A stretch of 32,485 nucleotides of DNA from an uncultured Ruminococcus sp. (GCA_934476515.1 CAKSNZ010000023.1:1-32485); one strand, 5' to 3'; shown: positions 24,222 to 32,424, counted from the first letter of the stretch. The notes: a model not told the origin generated them from the sequence alone. Program-made: numbers and translations.

Positions 24222-24995
24222 ATGAAAAAAGTATTGGCTCTTGTACTTTCATGCCTAATGCTGGTTGTAGCACTTGCAGGTTGTGGAAGCTCAAGCAATG
24301 ACAAAAAAGACGGACTTGAAACTGTAACAGAAGGTAAGCTAACAATGGCTACTAATGCTACTTTCCCTCCATATGAATATTATGAAGGTAAGAAAGTCAT
24401 TGGTATTGACGCCGAAATTGCAGGCGAAATCGCAAAGAAACTTAATCTTGAACTTGAAATTGCTGATATTGAATTTGACTCAATTGTACCAGGTGTACAG
24501 AGTGGCAAATACGATATGGGTATGGCAGGTATGACTGTAACACCTGAAAGAAAGAACAGTGTTAACTTCTCTGATTCTTATGCTACAGGTATCCAGAAGG
24601 TTATCGTAACTAAGGACTCAGAGATTAAGACTCTTGATGACATTAAGGGCAAGAATATTGGTGTACAGACATCAACAACAGGTGACCTTTATGCTACTGA
24701 TGATTACGGTGCAGACCATGTTAAGAAGTTTGACAGTGGTAACGCAGCAGTTAATGCACTAAAGGTTGGTAAGGTTGATTGTGTTATTATTGATAACGAA
24801 CCAGCTAAAGCTTATGTAAAGGCTAACGGTAGTGCATTAAAGATTCTTGATACTGATTATGCAGTAGAAGATTATGCAATTTGTTTCTCTAAGGATAATA
24901 CAGAACTTCAGAAGAAAGTTAATGAAGCTCTAAATGAACTTAAGAAAGACGGTACAGTTCAGAAGATTGTTGATAAATATATCAAAGCTGACTAA
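24222..24995 (+). CDS. Polar amino-acid ABC transporter substrate-binding lipoprotein
   Basis: 257 aa. ATG 24222 has AGGGAGGA 7 nt upstream; the in-frame ATG 24195 would add nine residues before the signal peptide. It has a lipoprotein signal with lipobox LAGC (C21). A periplasmic-binding-protein type 2 fold follows: ATNATFPPYEY near the start, IGIDAEIAGEIAKKL, GMTVTPERKNSVNFSDSY and VGVQTSTTGD-like IGVQTSTTGD. This family brings in Gln, Arg, His or Cys; the ligand cannot be fixed by eye. Permease and ATPase genes follow. Confidence 0.93.
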   Translation: MKKVLALVLSCLMLVVALAGCGSSSNDKKDGLETVTEGKLTMATNATFPPYEYYEGKKVIGIDAEIAGEIAKKLNLELEIADIEFDSIVPGVQSGKYDMGMAGMTVTPERKNSVNFSDSYATGIQKVIVTKDSEIKTLDDIKGKNIGVQTSTTGDLYATDDYGADHVKKFDSGNAAVNALKVGKVDCVIIDNEPAKAYVKANGSALKILDTDYAVEDYAICFSKDNTELQKKVNEALNELKKDGTVQKIVDKYIKAD

Positions 24996-25011
24996 TTACT
25001 TTGTAATTAAG

Positions 25012-25044
25012 GGGGCAGTTGTTTAACTGCCCCTATTTGTTTAT
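25012..25044 (+). terminator. Internal terminator between binding protein and permease
   Basis: GGGGCAGTT (25012-25020) pairs perfectly with AACTGCCCC (25025-25033), loop GTTT, then TATTTGTTTATTTT. Leaky termination here would give more binding protein than permease. Confidence 0.85.
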
Positions 25045-25069
25045 TTTATAATAAGGTTTGGTGAAATAG

Positions 25070-25801
25070 GTGAATTGGTTTCAAAACTTAATTGACCAGT
25101 TTAAGTTTGTATTTGTTGAGGGAGATAGGTACCAACAAATGCTAACTGGTCTAAAAAACACTTTACTGATTACAGCCGGTGCTTTAGTAATTGGTATTGT
25201 TATTGGCGTAGTTATTGCGTCAATTCGTTCCTCTTTTGATAAAAATAAAGAATCATTAAAAATGCGTGGTGGCATTGGTTACTACATACTTGCAGTTTTG
25301 AATGCTATTTGTAGAGTTTATTTAACAATTATTCGTGGTACACCTGTAGTAGTTCAGTTAATGATTGCTTACTTCATTGTTTTTGTTTCAGCAAAAGACG
25401 GTGTACCTGTTGGTATGCTTGCTTTTGGTATTAATTCCGGTGCTTATGTTGCAGAAATTTTCAGAGCCGGTATTATGTCAATAGATAATGGTCAGTTTGA
25501 GGCCGGTCGTAGCTTAGGTTTTAACTACTTCCAAACTATGAGATATATTGTTGTGCCACAAATGTTTAAGTCTGTACTACCAACACTTTGTAACGAATTT
25601 ATTGCACTATTAAAGGAAACATCAGTTGTAGGTTATGTTGGTGTTATTGATATTACGAAGGCCGGTAATGTTATTGCAGGTGTAACATATTCTTACTATA
25701 TTCCACTACTAACTGTTGCAGCTATTTACCTTGTAATGGTTATGATTCTATCTTACTTTGTCGGTAAACTGGAAAAGAGGTTAAGAAAGAATGAAAGATA
25801 A
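25070..25801 (+). CDS. Polar amino-acid ABC transporter permease
   Basis: A 243-aa membrane protein with about five helices. It contains the HisMQ-family inner-membrane signature, including [13 protein letters not shown] and the EAA loop [16 protein letters not shown], where the ATPase docks. The start is GTG 25070. No second permease is present, so it should form a homodimer. Its last 11 nt overlap the ATPase gene. Confidence 0.93.
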   Translation: MNWFQNLIDQFKFVFVEGDRYQQMLTGLKNTLLITAGALVIGIVIGVVIASIRSSFDKNKESLKMRGGIGYYILAVLNAICRVYLTIIRGTPVVVQLMIAYFIVFVSAKDGVPVGMLAFGINSGAYVAEIFRAGIMSIDNGQFEAGRSLGFNYFQTMRYIVVPQMFKSVLPTLCNEFIALLKETSVVGYVGVIDITKAGNVIAGVTYSYYIPLLTVAAIYLVMVMILSYFVGKLEKRLRKNER

Positions 25802-26534
25802 GGTATTAATTAAGGTTGAAAACCTAAAGAAACATTATAATGGTGGCAAGGTTAAGGCACTTGATGGTGTAAACTGTCACATTAACCAAGGTGAAGTTGT
25901 TGTTATTATCGGACCATCCGGTAGTGGTAAGTCAACTTTACTTCGTTCACTTAACCTACTTGAAATCCCAACATCAGGCAAAATCCTATTAGGTGATGTT
26001 GATATTACCAATCCAAAGAATGATATTAATCTTCACAGACAGAAGATGGGAATGGTGTTCCAGCACTTTAACCTTTTTGACAATATGAATGTTCTTAAGA
26101 ATATGACTATTGCACCTATGAAACTTCTAAAGAAGTCTAAGGAAGAAGCAACTAATAAAGCTATGGAATTACTTGAAAGAGTTGGACTTGCTGATAGAGC
26201 AAATGCTTATCCAAGTCAGCTTTCAGGTGGTCAAAAGCAGAGAGTTGCTATTGTTAGAGCATTATGTATGGAACCTGAGGTTCTATTATTTGATGAACCA
26301 ACTTCAGCTTTAGATCCAGAAATGGTTGGTGAAGTTCTTGATGTTATGAAGAACCTTGCAAAGGACGGTATGACAATGGTTGTTGTTACTCACGAAATGG
26401 GCTTTGCTAGAGAAGTTGCCGACAGAGTTATCTTTATGAGTGACGGTAAAATTGTTGAAGAAGGTACTCCTGAGGATATTTTTGAAAATCCACAAACAGA
26501 AAGAACAATCGATTTCTTAAAATGTGTTCTTTAA
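25791..26534 (+). CDS. Polar amino-acid ABC transporter ATP-binding protein
   Basis: A 247-aa ATPase of the GlnQ/HisP type. Walker [10 protein letters not shown] (41-49), Q-loop MVFQHFNLF, signature LSGGQKQR and Walker [15 protein letters not shown] are intact, as is the switch His in VVTHEMGFA. It completes the importer operon and overlaps the permease gene by 11 nt. Confidence 0.95.
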   Translation: MKDKVLIKVENLKKHYNGGKVKALDGVNCHINQGEVVVIIGPSGSGKSTLLRSLNLLEIPTSGKILLGDVDITNPKNDINLHRQKMGMVFQHFNLFDNMNVLKNMTIAPMKLLKKSKEEATNKAMELLERVGLADRANAYPSQLSGGQKQRVAIVRALCMEPEVLLFDEPTSALDPEMVGEVLDVMKNLAKDGMTMVVVTHEMGFAREVADRVIFMSDGKIVEEGTPEDIFENPQTERTIDFLKCVL

Positions 26535-26555
26535 TTATAATTTAAGATTTTATTT

Positions 26556-26590
26556 AACTCTCACTTAGTTCAAGTGGGAGTTATTTTTTT
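26556..26590 (+). terminator. Terminator of the amino-acid importer operon
   Basis: AACTCTCACTT (26556-26566) pairs with AAGTGGGAGTT (26572-26582), one wobble pair, followed by A and seven T. Confidence 0.93.
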
Positions 26591-26661
26591 ACTTATTATA
26601 ATTCCATTATAGAAAAATAACCGATTTACTGACCCATTTCTTGTACATTTGAAAGAAAATT

Positions 26662-26675
26662 AGAACAAATGTTCT
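26662..26675. promoter_or_regulatory. LexA (SOS) box-like palindrome
   Basis: GAAC-AAAT-GTTC within a perfect dyad that extends to AAAATTAGAAC / GTTCTAATTTT (26656-26681). The core fits the Gram-positive LexA consensus GAACRNRYGTTC. It ends 8 bp before the -35 at 26684. A second GAAC half-site lies in the promoter spacer (26697-26700). Confidence 0.6.
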
Positions 26676-26683
26676 AATTTTTA

Positions 26684-26712
26684 TTGCAATCATAGTGAAC
26701 ATTCGCTACAAT
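26684..26712 (+). promoter_or_regulatory. Promoter of the sigma-like gene pair
   Basis: TTGCAA (26684-26689), 17-bp spacer, TACAAT (26707-26712), next to the LexA-like palindrome. Confidence 0.65.
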
Positions 26713-26786
26713 TATAATTGCTAAACAACAAATAGCCCCAATCAATTTAGCAAATTAAGAAATTAAATTAATTAGGAAGTGATTGT

Positions 26787-27020
26787 ATGAATTATAGAGA
26801 ATGGTCTGAAAATTATGTACAAGAGGCTCAAAACCTTAAAAATGTTATTGATAAGGAAAGAGCAAATCTAAACAAAGCAAAAAATTTTGATGAGATTAAA
26901 AGTATTAACAGAAGGATACAAATTTTAAAGTCTATGTATTATGAATGTAAATTAACTGCAAGTTTCTTAAGTTCCAAAGCAAAGGATTTGGAAGAATTAG
27001 AAGGTGAGTCTGTTGCGTAA
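26787..27020 (+). CDS. Small helical/coiled-coil protein upstream of sigma-like gene
   Basis: A 77-aa unrecognised protein with ribosome-binding site AGGAAGTG. It is almost wholly charged and helical (YVQEAQNLKNVIDKERANLN, then KSINRRIQILKSMYYECKL), suggesting a coiled coil; there is no signal or membrane segment. It overlaps the next gene and is probably translated together with it. Such small partners next to region-4-only sigma-like proteins occur in prophage-like and mobile contexts, but no phage gene is seen here. Confidence 0.75.
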   Translation: MNYREWSENYVQEAQNLKNVIDKERANLNKAKNFDEIKSINRRIQILKSMYYECKLTASFLSSKAKDLEELEGESVA

Positions 27021-27303
27021 TCAAGTACATATGACAGAAGATTTTGAAAACCTTTTGGCTTACAATCTGTATAACCAAACCGGTTATTCAAATACAGAGG
27101 ATAGAAATAACATAAAGAAAATGCTGAAAGTTGGTATTGATAATATGCTAACGGAAAAGCAAAGAAAATGTGTCATTATGCACTACTTTGAGAAAAAGCC
27201 TATGAAACAAATTGCCAAGGAATTAGGTGTTTGTCCTTCAACAGTAACTCGAACAATTCAGTTAGCGAAGAAACGATTATCAATCCTAAGTGTGTTCTTA
27301 TAA
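27013..27303 (+). CDS. Small sigma-70 region 4-like DNA-binding protein
   Basis: About 96 aa. The frame also allows GTG 27004 and ATG 27031; TTG 27013 is favoured because AAGGTGAG (27001-27008) lies 4 nt upstream, but this is uncertain. The C-terminal half MLTEKQRKCVIMHYFEKKP, QIAKELGVCPSTVTRTIQLA is a typical sigma-70 region 4 helix-turn-helix. No region 2 is visible, so it cannot be a complete sigma factor alone; it may be a transcriptional activator or a split sigma subunit. It sits between a LexA-like box and the amylase gene. Confidence 0.82.
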   Translation: MRNQVHMTEDFENLLAYNLYNQTGYSNTEDRNNIKKMLKVGIDNMLTEKQRKCVIMHYFEKKPMKQIAKELGVCPSTVTRTIQLAKKRLSILSVFL

Positions 27304-27328
27304 TTTAAAAGTTATTTAAAGGTTATTT

Positions 27329-27364
27329 AAAAGTTATGTCATATTTTTGGCATAACTTTTTTTT
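27329..27364 (+). terminator. Terminator after the sigma-like gene
   Basis: AAAAGTTATG (27329-27338) pairs with CATAACTTTT (27351-27360), extended by a T-G and a C-G pair, followed by a T-run to 27364. Imperfect GTTATTTAAA tandem copies (27311-27331) lie just before it. Confidence 0.88.
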
Positions 27365-27440
27365 ATGAAAAAAAATTTTTTGTATATTTACAGTTTGTTT
27401 ATAATTTACTTGTTTTAAAGAAATATATAGTATAGATTTT

Positions 27441-27449
27441 TGTTATAAT
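27441..27449 (+). promoter_or_regulatory. Extended -10 of the amylase gene
   Basis: TGT-TATAAT (27441-27449) with no recognisable -35 at 17 bp (AAATAT). A second TATAAT (27400-27405) also lacks a -35. The lack of a -35 could mean an activator is needed. Confidence 0.5.
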
Positions 27450-27484
27450 TTATTATAAAAAAACATCTAAGGGAGGAAAGTTTT

Positions 27485-29716
27485 ATGATAAAAAACAAAA
27501 CAATCAAAAAGAAACTTGTTAGTTTTATTCTTTCAGTTTGTATGGTATTAACAGCTACTTCAATTCCTGCGGTATCTGCTATTTCTACAAAAACTGAAAA
27601 AGCAGGTGTATCAGCAGAAACTACAAGTGCAAACCGTTACGGATTAGCAAGTAATATCCAAGAAGGTACAATTCTTCATTGCTTTGACTGGAAGTATAAT
27701 GACATTAAAGCTGAATTGAAGAATATTGCTGAAGCGGGTTTTTCAGCAATTCAGACTTCACCGGCTCAAAAGGGCATTGCTTCAGGTATTTGGTATTGGC
27801 TGTACCAACCATTGGGTTTTTCAGTACAAACTAATGATCTAGGTACTAAAGAAGATCTTAAGTCACTTTGTGATGAAGCCCATAAATATGGCATTAAGGT
27901 TATCGTGGATGTTGTTGCTAACCACTTAGCAGGTGACCATTCTAATATTCAGAATGACCTTAAAGACAGCAAATATTGGCATACATTTGGTGGTGGCATT
28001 GACTGGAAAAACAGATGGCAGGTTACTCACGGTGAAATCGGTATGCCTGACATTAATTCAGAAGATAGTTACGTACAGCAGGTTGTAGCTAAATATATTG
28101 ATGAACTAAAAAGTCTTGGAGTAGATGGTTGCCGTTGGGATGCTGCAAAGCATATTGCTCTTCCAAGTGAAGAGTGTAACTTTTGGCCAACAGTTACAAA
28201 GCAAGGCTTATATCACTATGGCGAAATTCTTACTGGTCCTGATGACAGAAGTACCGGCAATGAAGGCTTAATGAAAGAATATACAGATTATATGACAGTT
28301 ACTGACAGTAATTACGGTAAGGAACTTCGTGATTCTTTCAATAGTGGTAAAGCACCGGAATCCAGTGGTAATTGGGTAGCAAAAGGTATTTCTGCCGATA
28401 AACTTCTCTATTGGGGCGAAAGCCATGATACATGGTCTAACAACCAAGATTATGGTTACTCTAATGATATGAGCCAAAATGTTATCGATAGGGCTTATGC
28501 TGTTGCTGCTAGTAGAAACAATATTACAGCTCTGTATTTCTCAAGACCATCATCAAAAGTTAAGACTGATATTAAGGCAGGTGTAAAGGGTTCAACACAC
28601 TTTACAAGTAATGAAGTTGCAGAAGTAAACCGTTTCCATAATGCTATGATTGGTCAGAAAGACAGTTATGCAATGTCAAATAATTGTTCTGTTGTTACAA
28701 GAGAACAAGGTGCAGTAATTGTAAAGGGTAGTGGCAGTGGTAGTGTTACTGTTGAAAATGCAGGTAACTTAACTAAGCCGGGTACATATACCGATCAAGT
28801 TTCAGGTAATAAGTTTACAGTAACTTCAAATGAAATCAAGGGTGAGATTGGTTCATCCGGTATCGCAGTTATTTATAATGCAAAGGTTATACCACGAAAC
28901 ACAATTTCACAAACAGGTGGTACTTTTAAGACAGATAGTCTTTCACTTGACTTAGGTTTAAAAAATGCAACATCAGGTACATACCAAATAAATGGTGGCA
29001 CAATAGAAACATATACAGGCACAAAGACTATTTCAATTGGAGCCGGTGATGATTTTGGTACACAGTATACAATTGATTTAACTGCCACTGATGGTAACGA
29101 AACTACTAGTGAAAGTTATACTTTTACAAAAGTTGATCCAAATTCAGTACAGACAATTTATTTTGATAATTCATCTTACAATTGGTCATCAGTATATGCT
29201 TATATTTACGGTGGCGATAATGACTCAGCAAGCAGTGTAGCATGGCCGGGTACAAAGATGACTAAGGATAGTAGTACAGGTTACTATAGCCTTGTTGTTC
29301 CGGAAGGCTTTAAAAACGGTAAGGTCATTTTTACAGAAGATGAAAATGCTACAACCAACCGTTATCCGGCAGATATGGAACCGGGACTTTCTCTAAATGG
29401 TGCATCAATGCTATTTTCAGCTAATAATAGTTGGACAGAGTACAAACCTGTTAAGCCTACTAAGCCAACTACAACTAAACCATCAGTAACATATCTATAT
29501 GGTGATGTTAATATTGACAAAACAATTGATGTTAAAGATGCAGTATTAATTGCAAAGGTAGTTGCCGGTAAGGTGTCATTTAATGATATTCAGACAAAGT
29601 CTGCTGATGTTAACGGTGATGGTGAAATCAATGTAAAAGACGCAACATTGATTCAAAAATATTCCATTAAAATGGTTTCCTCTTTCCCAGTTGGTTTATC
29701 ATTTACAGTTAATTAA
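27485..29716 (+). CDS. Secreted dockerin-bearing alpha-amylase (GH13, AmyE-like) with CBM26
   Basis: A 743-aa exported amylase. Signal peptide 1 to about 32 (KLVSFILSVCMVLTATS). The GH13 catalytic domain (about 52-465) closely follows Bacillus AmyE (subfamily 28): region I VDVVANH (141-147), region II CRWDAAKH (nucleophile D219), region III GEIL (acid/base E247), region IV ESHD (D315). A beta-sandwich linker (about 470-550) is unassigned. CBM26-type starch-binding module at about 555-650, TIYFDNSSYNWSSVYAYIYG at its start. A Pro/Thr linker then leads to a type I dockerin (about 672-730) with Ca2+ ligands in DVNIDKTID and DVNGDGEIN. It cleaves alpha-1,4 bonds in starch while docked to a cohesin. 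Ribosome-binding site GGGAGGAAAG. It stands alone as a transcription unit. Confidence 0.96.
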   Translation: MIKNKTIKKKLVSFILSVCMVLTATSIPAVSAISTKTEKAGVSAETTSANRYGLASNIQEGTILHCFDWKYNDIKAELKNIAEAGFSAIQTSPAQKGIASGIWYWLYQPLGFSVQTNDLGTKEDLKSLCDEAHKYGIKVIVDVVANHLAGDHSNIQNDLKDSKYWHTFGGGIDWKNRWQVTHGEIGMPDINSEDSYVQQVVAKYIDELKSLGVDGCRWDAAKHIALPSEECNFWPTVTKQGLYHYGEILTGPDDRSTGNEGLMKEYTDYMTVTDSNYGKELRDSFNSGKAPESSGNWVAKGISADKLLYWGESHDTWSNNQDYGYSNDMSQNVIDRAYAVAASRNNITALYFSRPSSKVKTDIKAGVKGSTHFTSNEVAEVNRFHNAMIGQKDSYAMSNNCSVVTREQGAVIVKGSGSGSVTVENAGNLTKPGTYTDQVSGNKFTVTSNEIKGEIGSSGIAVIYNAKVIPRNTISQTGGTFKTDSLSLDLGLKNATSGTYQINGGTIETYTGTKTISIGAGDDFGTQYTIDLTATDGNETTSESYTFTKVDPNSVQTIYFDNSSYNWSSVYAYIYGGDNDSASSVAWPGTKMTKDSSTGYYSLVVPEGFKNGKVIFTEDENATTNRYPADMEPGLSLNGASMLFSANNSWTEYKPVKPTKPTTTKPSVTYLYGDVNIDKTIDVKDAVLIAKVVAGKVSFNDIQTKSADVNGDGEINVKDATLIQKYSIKMVSSFPVGLSFTVN

Positions 29717-29867
29717 TAATTGTTATGTTAGATTGATTTTATGTATTACAAATAACATTCATTTAGGTCTTCTTATAAAAAATCTTAAATAAAAAATCCC
29801 AAAATGAAATATAACAAAACTTAGATTATGCAAATTTGTAATCACAAAATTTAATTAACTTATAGAA

Positions 29868-29897
29868 ATAGTGGGGTTATGTAACTCCACTATTTTT
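29868..29897 (+). terminator. Probable terminator after the amylase
   Basis: ATAGTGGGGTTA (29868-29879) pairs with TAACTCCACTAT (29882-29893), one wobble pair, followed by TTTTG. The 150 nt between the amylase stop and this stem show no gene. Confidence 0.8.
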
Positions 29898-29909
29898 GTG
29901 TAAAATAAA

Positions 29910-29961
29910 AAATGCTAAAGACTTTACCTACTTTTGATACAGTCTTTAGCATTTATTTTTT
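29910..29961. terminator. Bidirectional terminator
   Basis: A perfect 14-bp stem, AAATGCTAAAGACT (29910-29923) with AGTCTTTAGCATTT (29941-29954), 17-nt loop, then ATTTTTTT; A-rich on the other side. It serves the amylase side and the minus-strand gene at 29979-30179. Confidence 0.88.
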
Positions 29962-29978
29962 TAATTTAGTTTTAATAA

Positions 29979-30179
29979 TTAGATTTTAAAATCTTCCTTT
30001 TTAAATTCAGGTAAAGCCTCAGTACTTTTTGGTACTCTAAGGGTAGGATTGTATTTAAATTTTCTGCATTTACCATTTTTAATACTTTTTCTAAGTGTAC
30101 AAATGTAACCACTTGGTGCATCAGCACTGTTGGCACAGTATTCACATTTAATTTCAATGTTATTTCCAAATAATTTCAT
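29979..30179 (-). CDS. Small conserved Cys-containing protein
   Basis: A 66-aa protein of unknown function. Start chosen by GAGGAA upstream of ATG. Cys residues at about 12, 15, 27 and 38 (IKCEYC, YICTLR, GKCRKF) could bind a metal. The end VPKSTEALPEFKKEDFKI, rich in Pro and acidic residues, resembles a small family common in Clostridia next to housekeeping genes. It runs opposite to its neighbours and has its own terminator. The overlapping frame (29972-30169) is a shadow. Confidence 0.75.
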   Translation of the reverse strand: MKLFGNNIEIKCEYCANSADAPSGYICTLRKSIKNGKCRKFKYNPTLRVPKSTEALPEFKKEDFKI

Positions 30180-30235
30180 AATAATTCCTCAGTTATTCTA
30201 CAATATTATATAACTATTATAAACTTATTTAATGA

Positions 30236-30267
30236 CACTTGCAAGTGGTAATATTATATTGTAAAAT
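30236..30267 (+). promoter_or_regulatory. pgeF promoter with palindrome over the -35
   Basis: TTGCAA (30239-30244), 17-bp spacer, TAAAAT (30262-30267). The perfect 12-bp palindrome CACTTGCAAGTG (30236-30247) covers the -35 and could be an operator. Confidence 0.55.
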
Positions 30268-30284
30268 ATGTTTGGTGATAAATT

Positions 30285-31118
30285 ATGAAAATTAACAGTA
30301 AAACAATGACACTAAACGAAAATAAAGGTGTACCATTTTTAACATACAATGTACTTTCAGATATTGATTTTATTCGTCATGCTTTTTCAACTAAGTATGG
30401 TGGTGTAAGTACTGATGAATGGACTTCAATGAACTTTGCTTTTTCTAGGGGAGATAAGCCCGAAAATGTAATTGAAAATTATAAAATCTTTTCCGATGCA
30501 GTAGGTTTTGATTATGATAGCCTTGTAACTTCTTCTCAAGACCACCACACATTTGTCAGACCTGTAACTAAGAAAGAATGTGGTATTGGCATTTGGAGAG
30601 AAAAGGATATTCAGTCTGTAGATGCTTTAATTACAAATGAAAAGGGTGTTACCCTTGTAACTCATTATGCAGATTGTACACCATTGTTTTTTGTTGATAA
30701 AGAGAAGAAAGCTATTGGGCTTGCCCATGCCGGTTGGCGTGGTACAGTTGGTAGAATCGGTGAAGAAGTAATTAAGAAAATGACTAACCTATATGGTAGT
30801 AATCCAAAGGATATTGTTGTTTGTATCGGCCCTGCAATTTCAAAGTGTTGTTATGAAGTGGATAAAGATTGTGCAGATAATTTTTATGCACTAAATGACT
30901 TAGATAATTCAAAATTTATTTTCCCTAAGAAAGATGGAAAATATATGATTGACCTGCTAGAAACAAATAAGCAAATTGTAATGAAAGCCGGAGTAAAGGA
31001 AGAAAATATCACATTGTCAGACCTATGCACTAAGTGTAACTCAGATTTATTATGGAGTCATAGAGCAACTAATGGTCATCGTGGTACAATGTGTGCATTT
31101 ATGTGTATTGAAAAGTAA
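30285..31118 (+). CDS. pgeF: Peptidoglycan editing factor PgeF (YfiH/YlmD, laccase-fold)
   Basis: A 277-aa enzyme of the former multicopper polyphenol oxidase family, now known to remove misincorporated Ser-containing muropeptide precursors. The motifs are FSTKYGGVS near the start, SQDHHTF (H88), THYADCTPLF (C131), LAHAGWRGT (H148) and CIGPAISKCCYEV. These give the Cys-His zinc site. Normal length. The next gene starts 2 nt after its stop, so they form an operon. Confidence 0.93.
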   Translation: MKINSKTMTLNENKGVPFLTYNVLSDIDFIRHAFSTKYGGVSTDEWTSMNFAFSRGDKPENVIENYKIFSDAVGFDYDSLVTSSQDHHTFVRPVTKKECGIGIWREKDIQSVDALITNEKGVTLVTHYADCTPLFFVDKEKKAIGLAHAGWRGTVGRIGEEVIKKMTNLYGSNPKDIVVCIGPAISKCCYEVDKDCADNFYALNDLDNSKFIFPKKDGKYMIDLLETNKQIVMKAGVKEENITLSDLCTKCNSDLLWSHRATNGHRGTMCAFMCIEK

Positions 31119-31120
31119 TT

Positions 31121-32074
31121 ATGAGAGAATTAGTAGTAAAGAAAAATGACGCTAATCAGCGACTGGATAAATTTCTTTTGAAGAAATTTAAAACAATGCC
31201 TAAGAAAATGGCTTATATGTATATTAGAAAAAAGTGTGTGAAAGTAAATGGCAAAAAAGCAACTCCTGAAGTTATGCTAAAAGAAAACGACCTTCTCACT
31301 TTCTATATTAAGGATGAATTTTTTGATAATATACAAGAAGAAAATTATGAATTCTTAAAAGCCCCTAAGACTTTAAAGATAATTTATGAAGATGAAAATA
31401 TCATTCTATTGGATAAGAAACCCGGTGTAATTGTACATCAGGACAAGTCTTATCATTTTGATTGTCTTTTGCTTAGACTTCAACATTACCTTTACGATAA
31501 AGGCGAGTATAACCCTAAGGAAGAAAACTGCTTTGCACCGGCACTTGTAAATAGAATTGATAGAAATACCGGTGGCATTGTTATTGGTGCTAAAAATGCA
31601 GAGTCATTGCGTATCCTTAACCAAAAAATGAAAGATAGGGAGCTTCATAAATTCTATCTTTGCTTACTTATTAACAAACCTAAAAAGGATAATGCAATTC
31701 TTTCGGATTACTTAATTAAGAACGAAAAGACTAATAAAGTAACTGTTCTAAGAAATGAAAAACAAGGAGCTAAGAAAATTTTAACAAAGTATTCTGTTTT
31801 GGAAACTAACAACAACTTAACCTTGTGTGAAGTGGAACTTTTAACAGGCAGAACTCATCAGATTAGAGCCCATATGTCCTCAATAGGTTGTCCCATTTTA
31901 GGTGACAATAAATATGGCAACAAAAAATTAAATCAAAAGTATTCCCTTTCAAAGCAATGTTTATATAGTTATAAATTAGCTTTTGATTTTACTACAGATA
32001 GTGGAATTTTAAGTTACTTAGACAAGAAAGATTTTTCCACAAATGATATTTGGTTTATGGATTATTTAAAATAA
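31121..32074 (+). CDS. RluA-family pseudouridine synthase with S4 domain
   Basis: A 317-aa RNA-modifying enzyme. The N-terminal S4 RNA-binding domain (about 12-70) includes RLDKFLLKKF and YIRKKCVKVNGKK. The RluA catalytic core has DKKPGVIVHQD and ALVNRIDRNTGGIV, with catalytic Asp about 147; the usual HRLD is NRID here. TGRTHQIRAHMSSIGCPILG is intact. It most resembles RluC/RluD-type enzymes acting on 23S rRNA; the exact uridine cannot be told. Probably co-transcribed with pgeF. Confidence 0.92.
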   Translation: MRELVVKKNDANQRLDKFLLKKFKTMPKKMAYMYIRKKCVKVNGKKATPEVMLKENDLLTFYIKDEFFDNIQEENYEFLKAPKTLKIIYEDENIILLDKKPGVIVHQDKSYHFDCLLLRLQHYLYDKGEYNPKEENCFAPALVNRIDRNTGGIVIGAKNAESLRILNQKMKDRELHKFYLCLLINKPKKDNAILSDYLIKNEKTNKVTVLRNEKQGAKKILTKYSVLETNNNLTLCEVELLTGRTHQIRAHMSSIGCPILGDNKYGNKKLNQKYSLSKQCLYSYKLAFDFTTDSGILSYLDKKDFSTNDIWFMDYLK

Positions 32075-32121
32075 TATTCACCAAAATCTAATAGTTGTAT
32101 AATCTATTAAGGGGTGATTAA

Positions 32122-32265
32122 ATGAGATGTTGGAGAACACAAAGGAAAATTTATTTTGCTTTTGCATTGGGACTGATGATAGCATCAATTTTTCCTTACT
32201 GGTTAATAACTGACTGTTGTGCATTAATAATCATCCTTTTGTCATGTACATTATGTAGGAGGTAG
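32122..32265 (+). CDS. 47-aa small membrane protein upstream of spoVM
   Basis: ATG 32122 follows AAGGGGTGA at good distance. The 47 residues have a basic start (MRCWRTQRK), one or two hydrophobic stretches (IYFAFALGLMIASIF and CALIIILLSCTL) and a Cys-Arg-rich end. A TATAAT lies at 32098-32103 with no good -35, so a sporulation sigma factor is possible. Its last codons AGG AGG form the ribosome-binding site of the next gene. Function unknown; context suggests sporulation. Confidence 0.7.
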   Translation: MRCWRTQRKIYFAFALGLMIASIFPYWLITDCCALIIILLSCTLCRR

Positions 32266-32269
32266 TGGT

Positions 32270-32362
32270 ATGAAAGTTATTGTTATTGATAATCCAAAGG
32301 TGTTAGGTGTTGTTCTTAGAAAAATTTATGGTATCAAAAAGCAAAAATCTGTTCAATCATAA
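32270..32362 (+). CDS. spoVM: SpoVM-like spore coat anchoring peptide
   Basis: 30 aa: starts MKVIVIDNPKVLG and ends basic. In Bacillus subtilis SpoVM (26 aa) the amphipathic helix recognises the convex forespore membrane and recruits SpoIVA. The match is position by position: K2, I6, P9 (the helix-breaking Pro), K10, L12, G13. AGGAGG (32257-32262) sits 7 nt before the ATG, and a terminator follows. It is slightly longer at the C-terminus than the Bacillus peptide. Such peptides are usually missed by gene callers. Confidence 0.85.
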   Translation: MKVIVIDNPKVLGVVLRKIYGIKKQKSVQS

Positions 32363-32376
32363 ATATTATGTAAAAT

Positions 32377-32413
32377 CGGTATGCATAATTAACAAATTAT
32401 GCGTACCGTTTCT
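32377..32413 (+). terminator. Terminator after spoVM
   Basis: CGGTATGCATAATT (32377-32390) pairs with AATTATGCGTACCG (32395-32408; one wobble pair), loop AACA, then TTTCTT. Confidence 0.88.
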
Positions 32414-32424
32414 TGTATAACGAA

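Noticed and set aside
26656..26681. Intrinsic terminator at the LexA-like dyad
   Set aside because: AT-rich stem without GC support, and a good terminator already lies at 26556-26590; left open only as a weak alternative.
27311..27338. CRISPR-like or iterated repeats (GTTATTTAAA copies)
   Set aside because: Two to three imperfect AT-rich copies without spacers; part of the terminator upstream flank.
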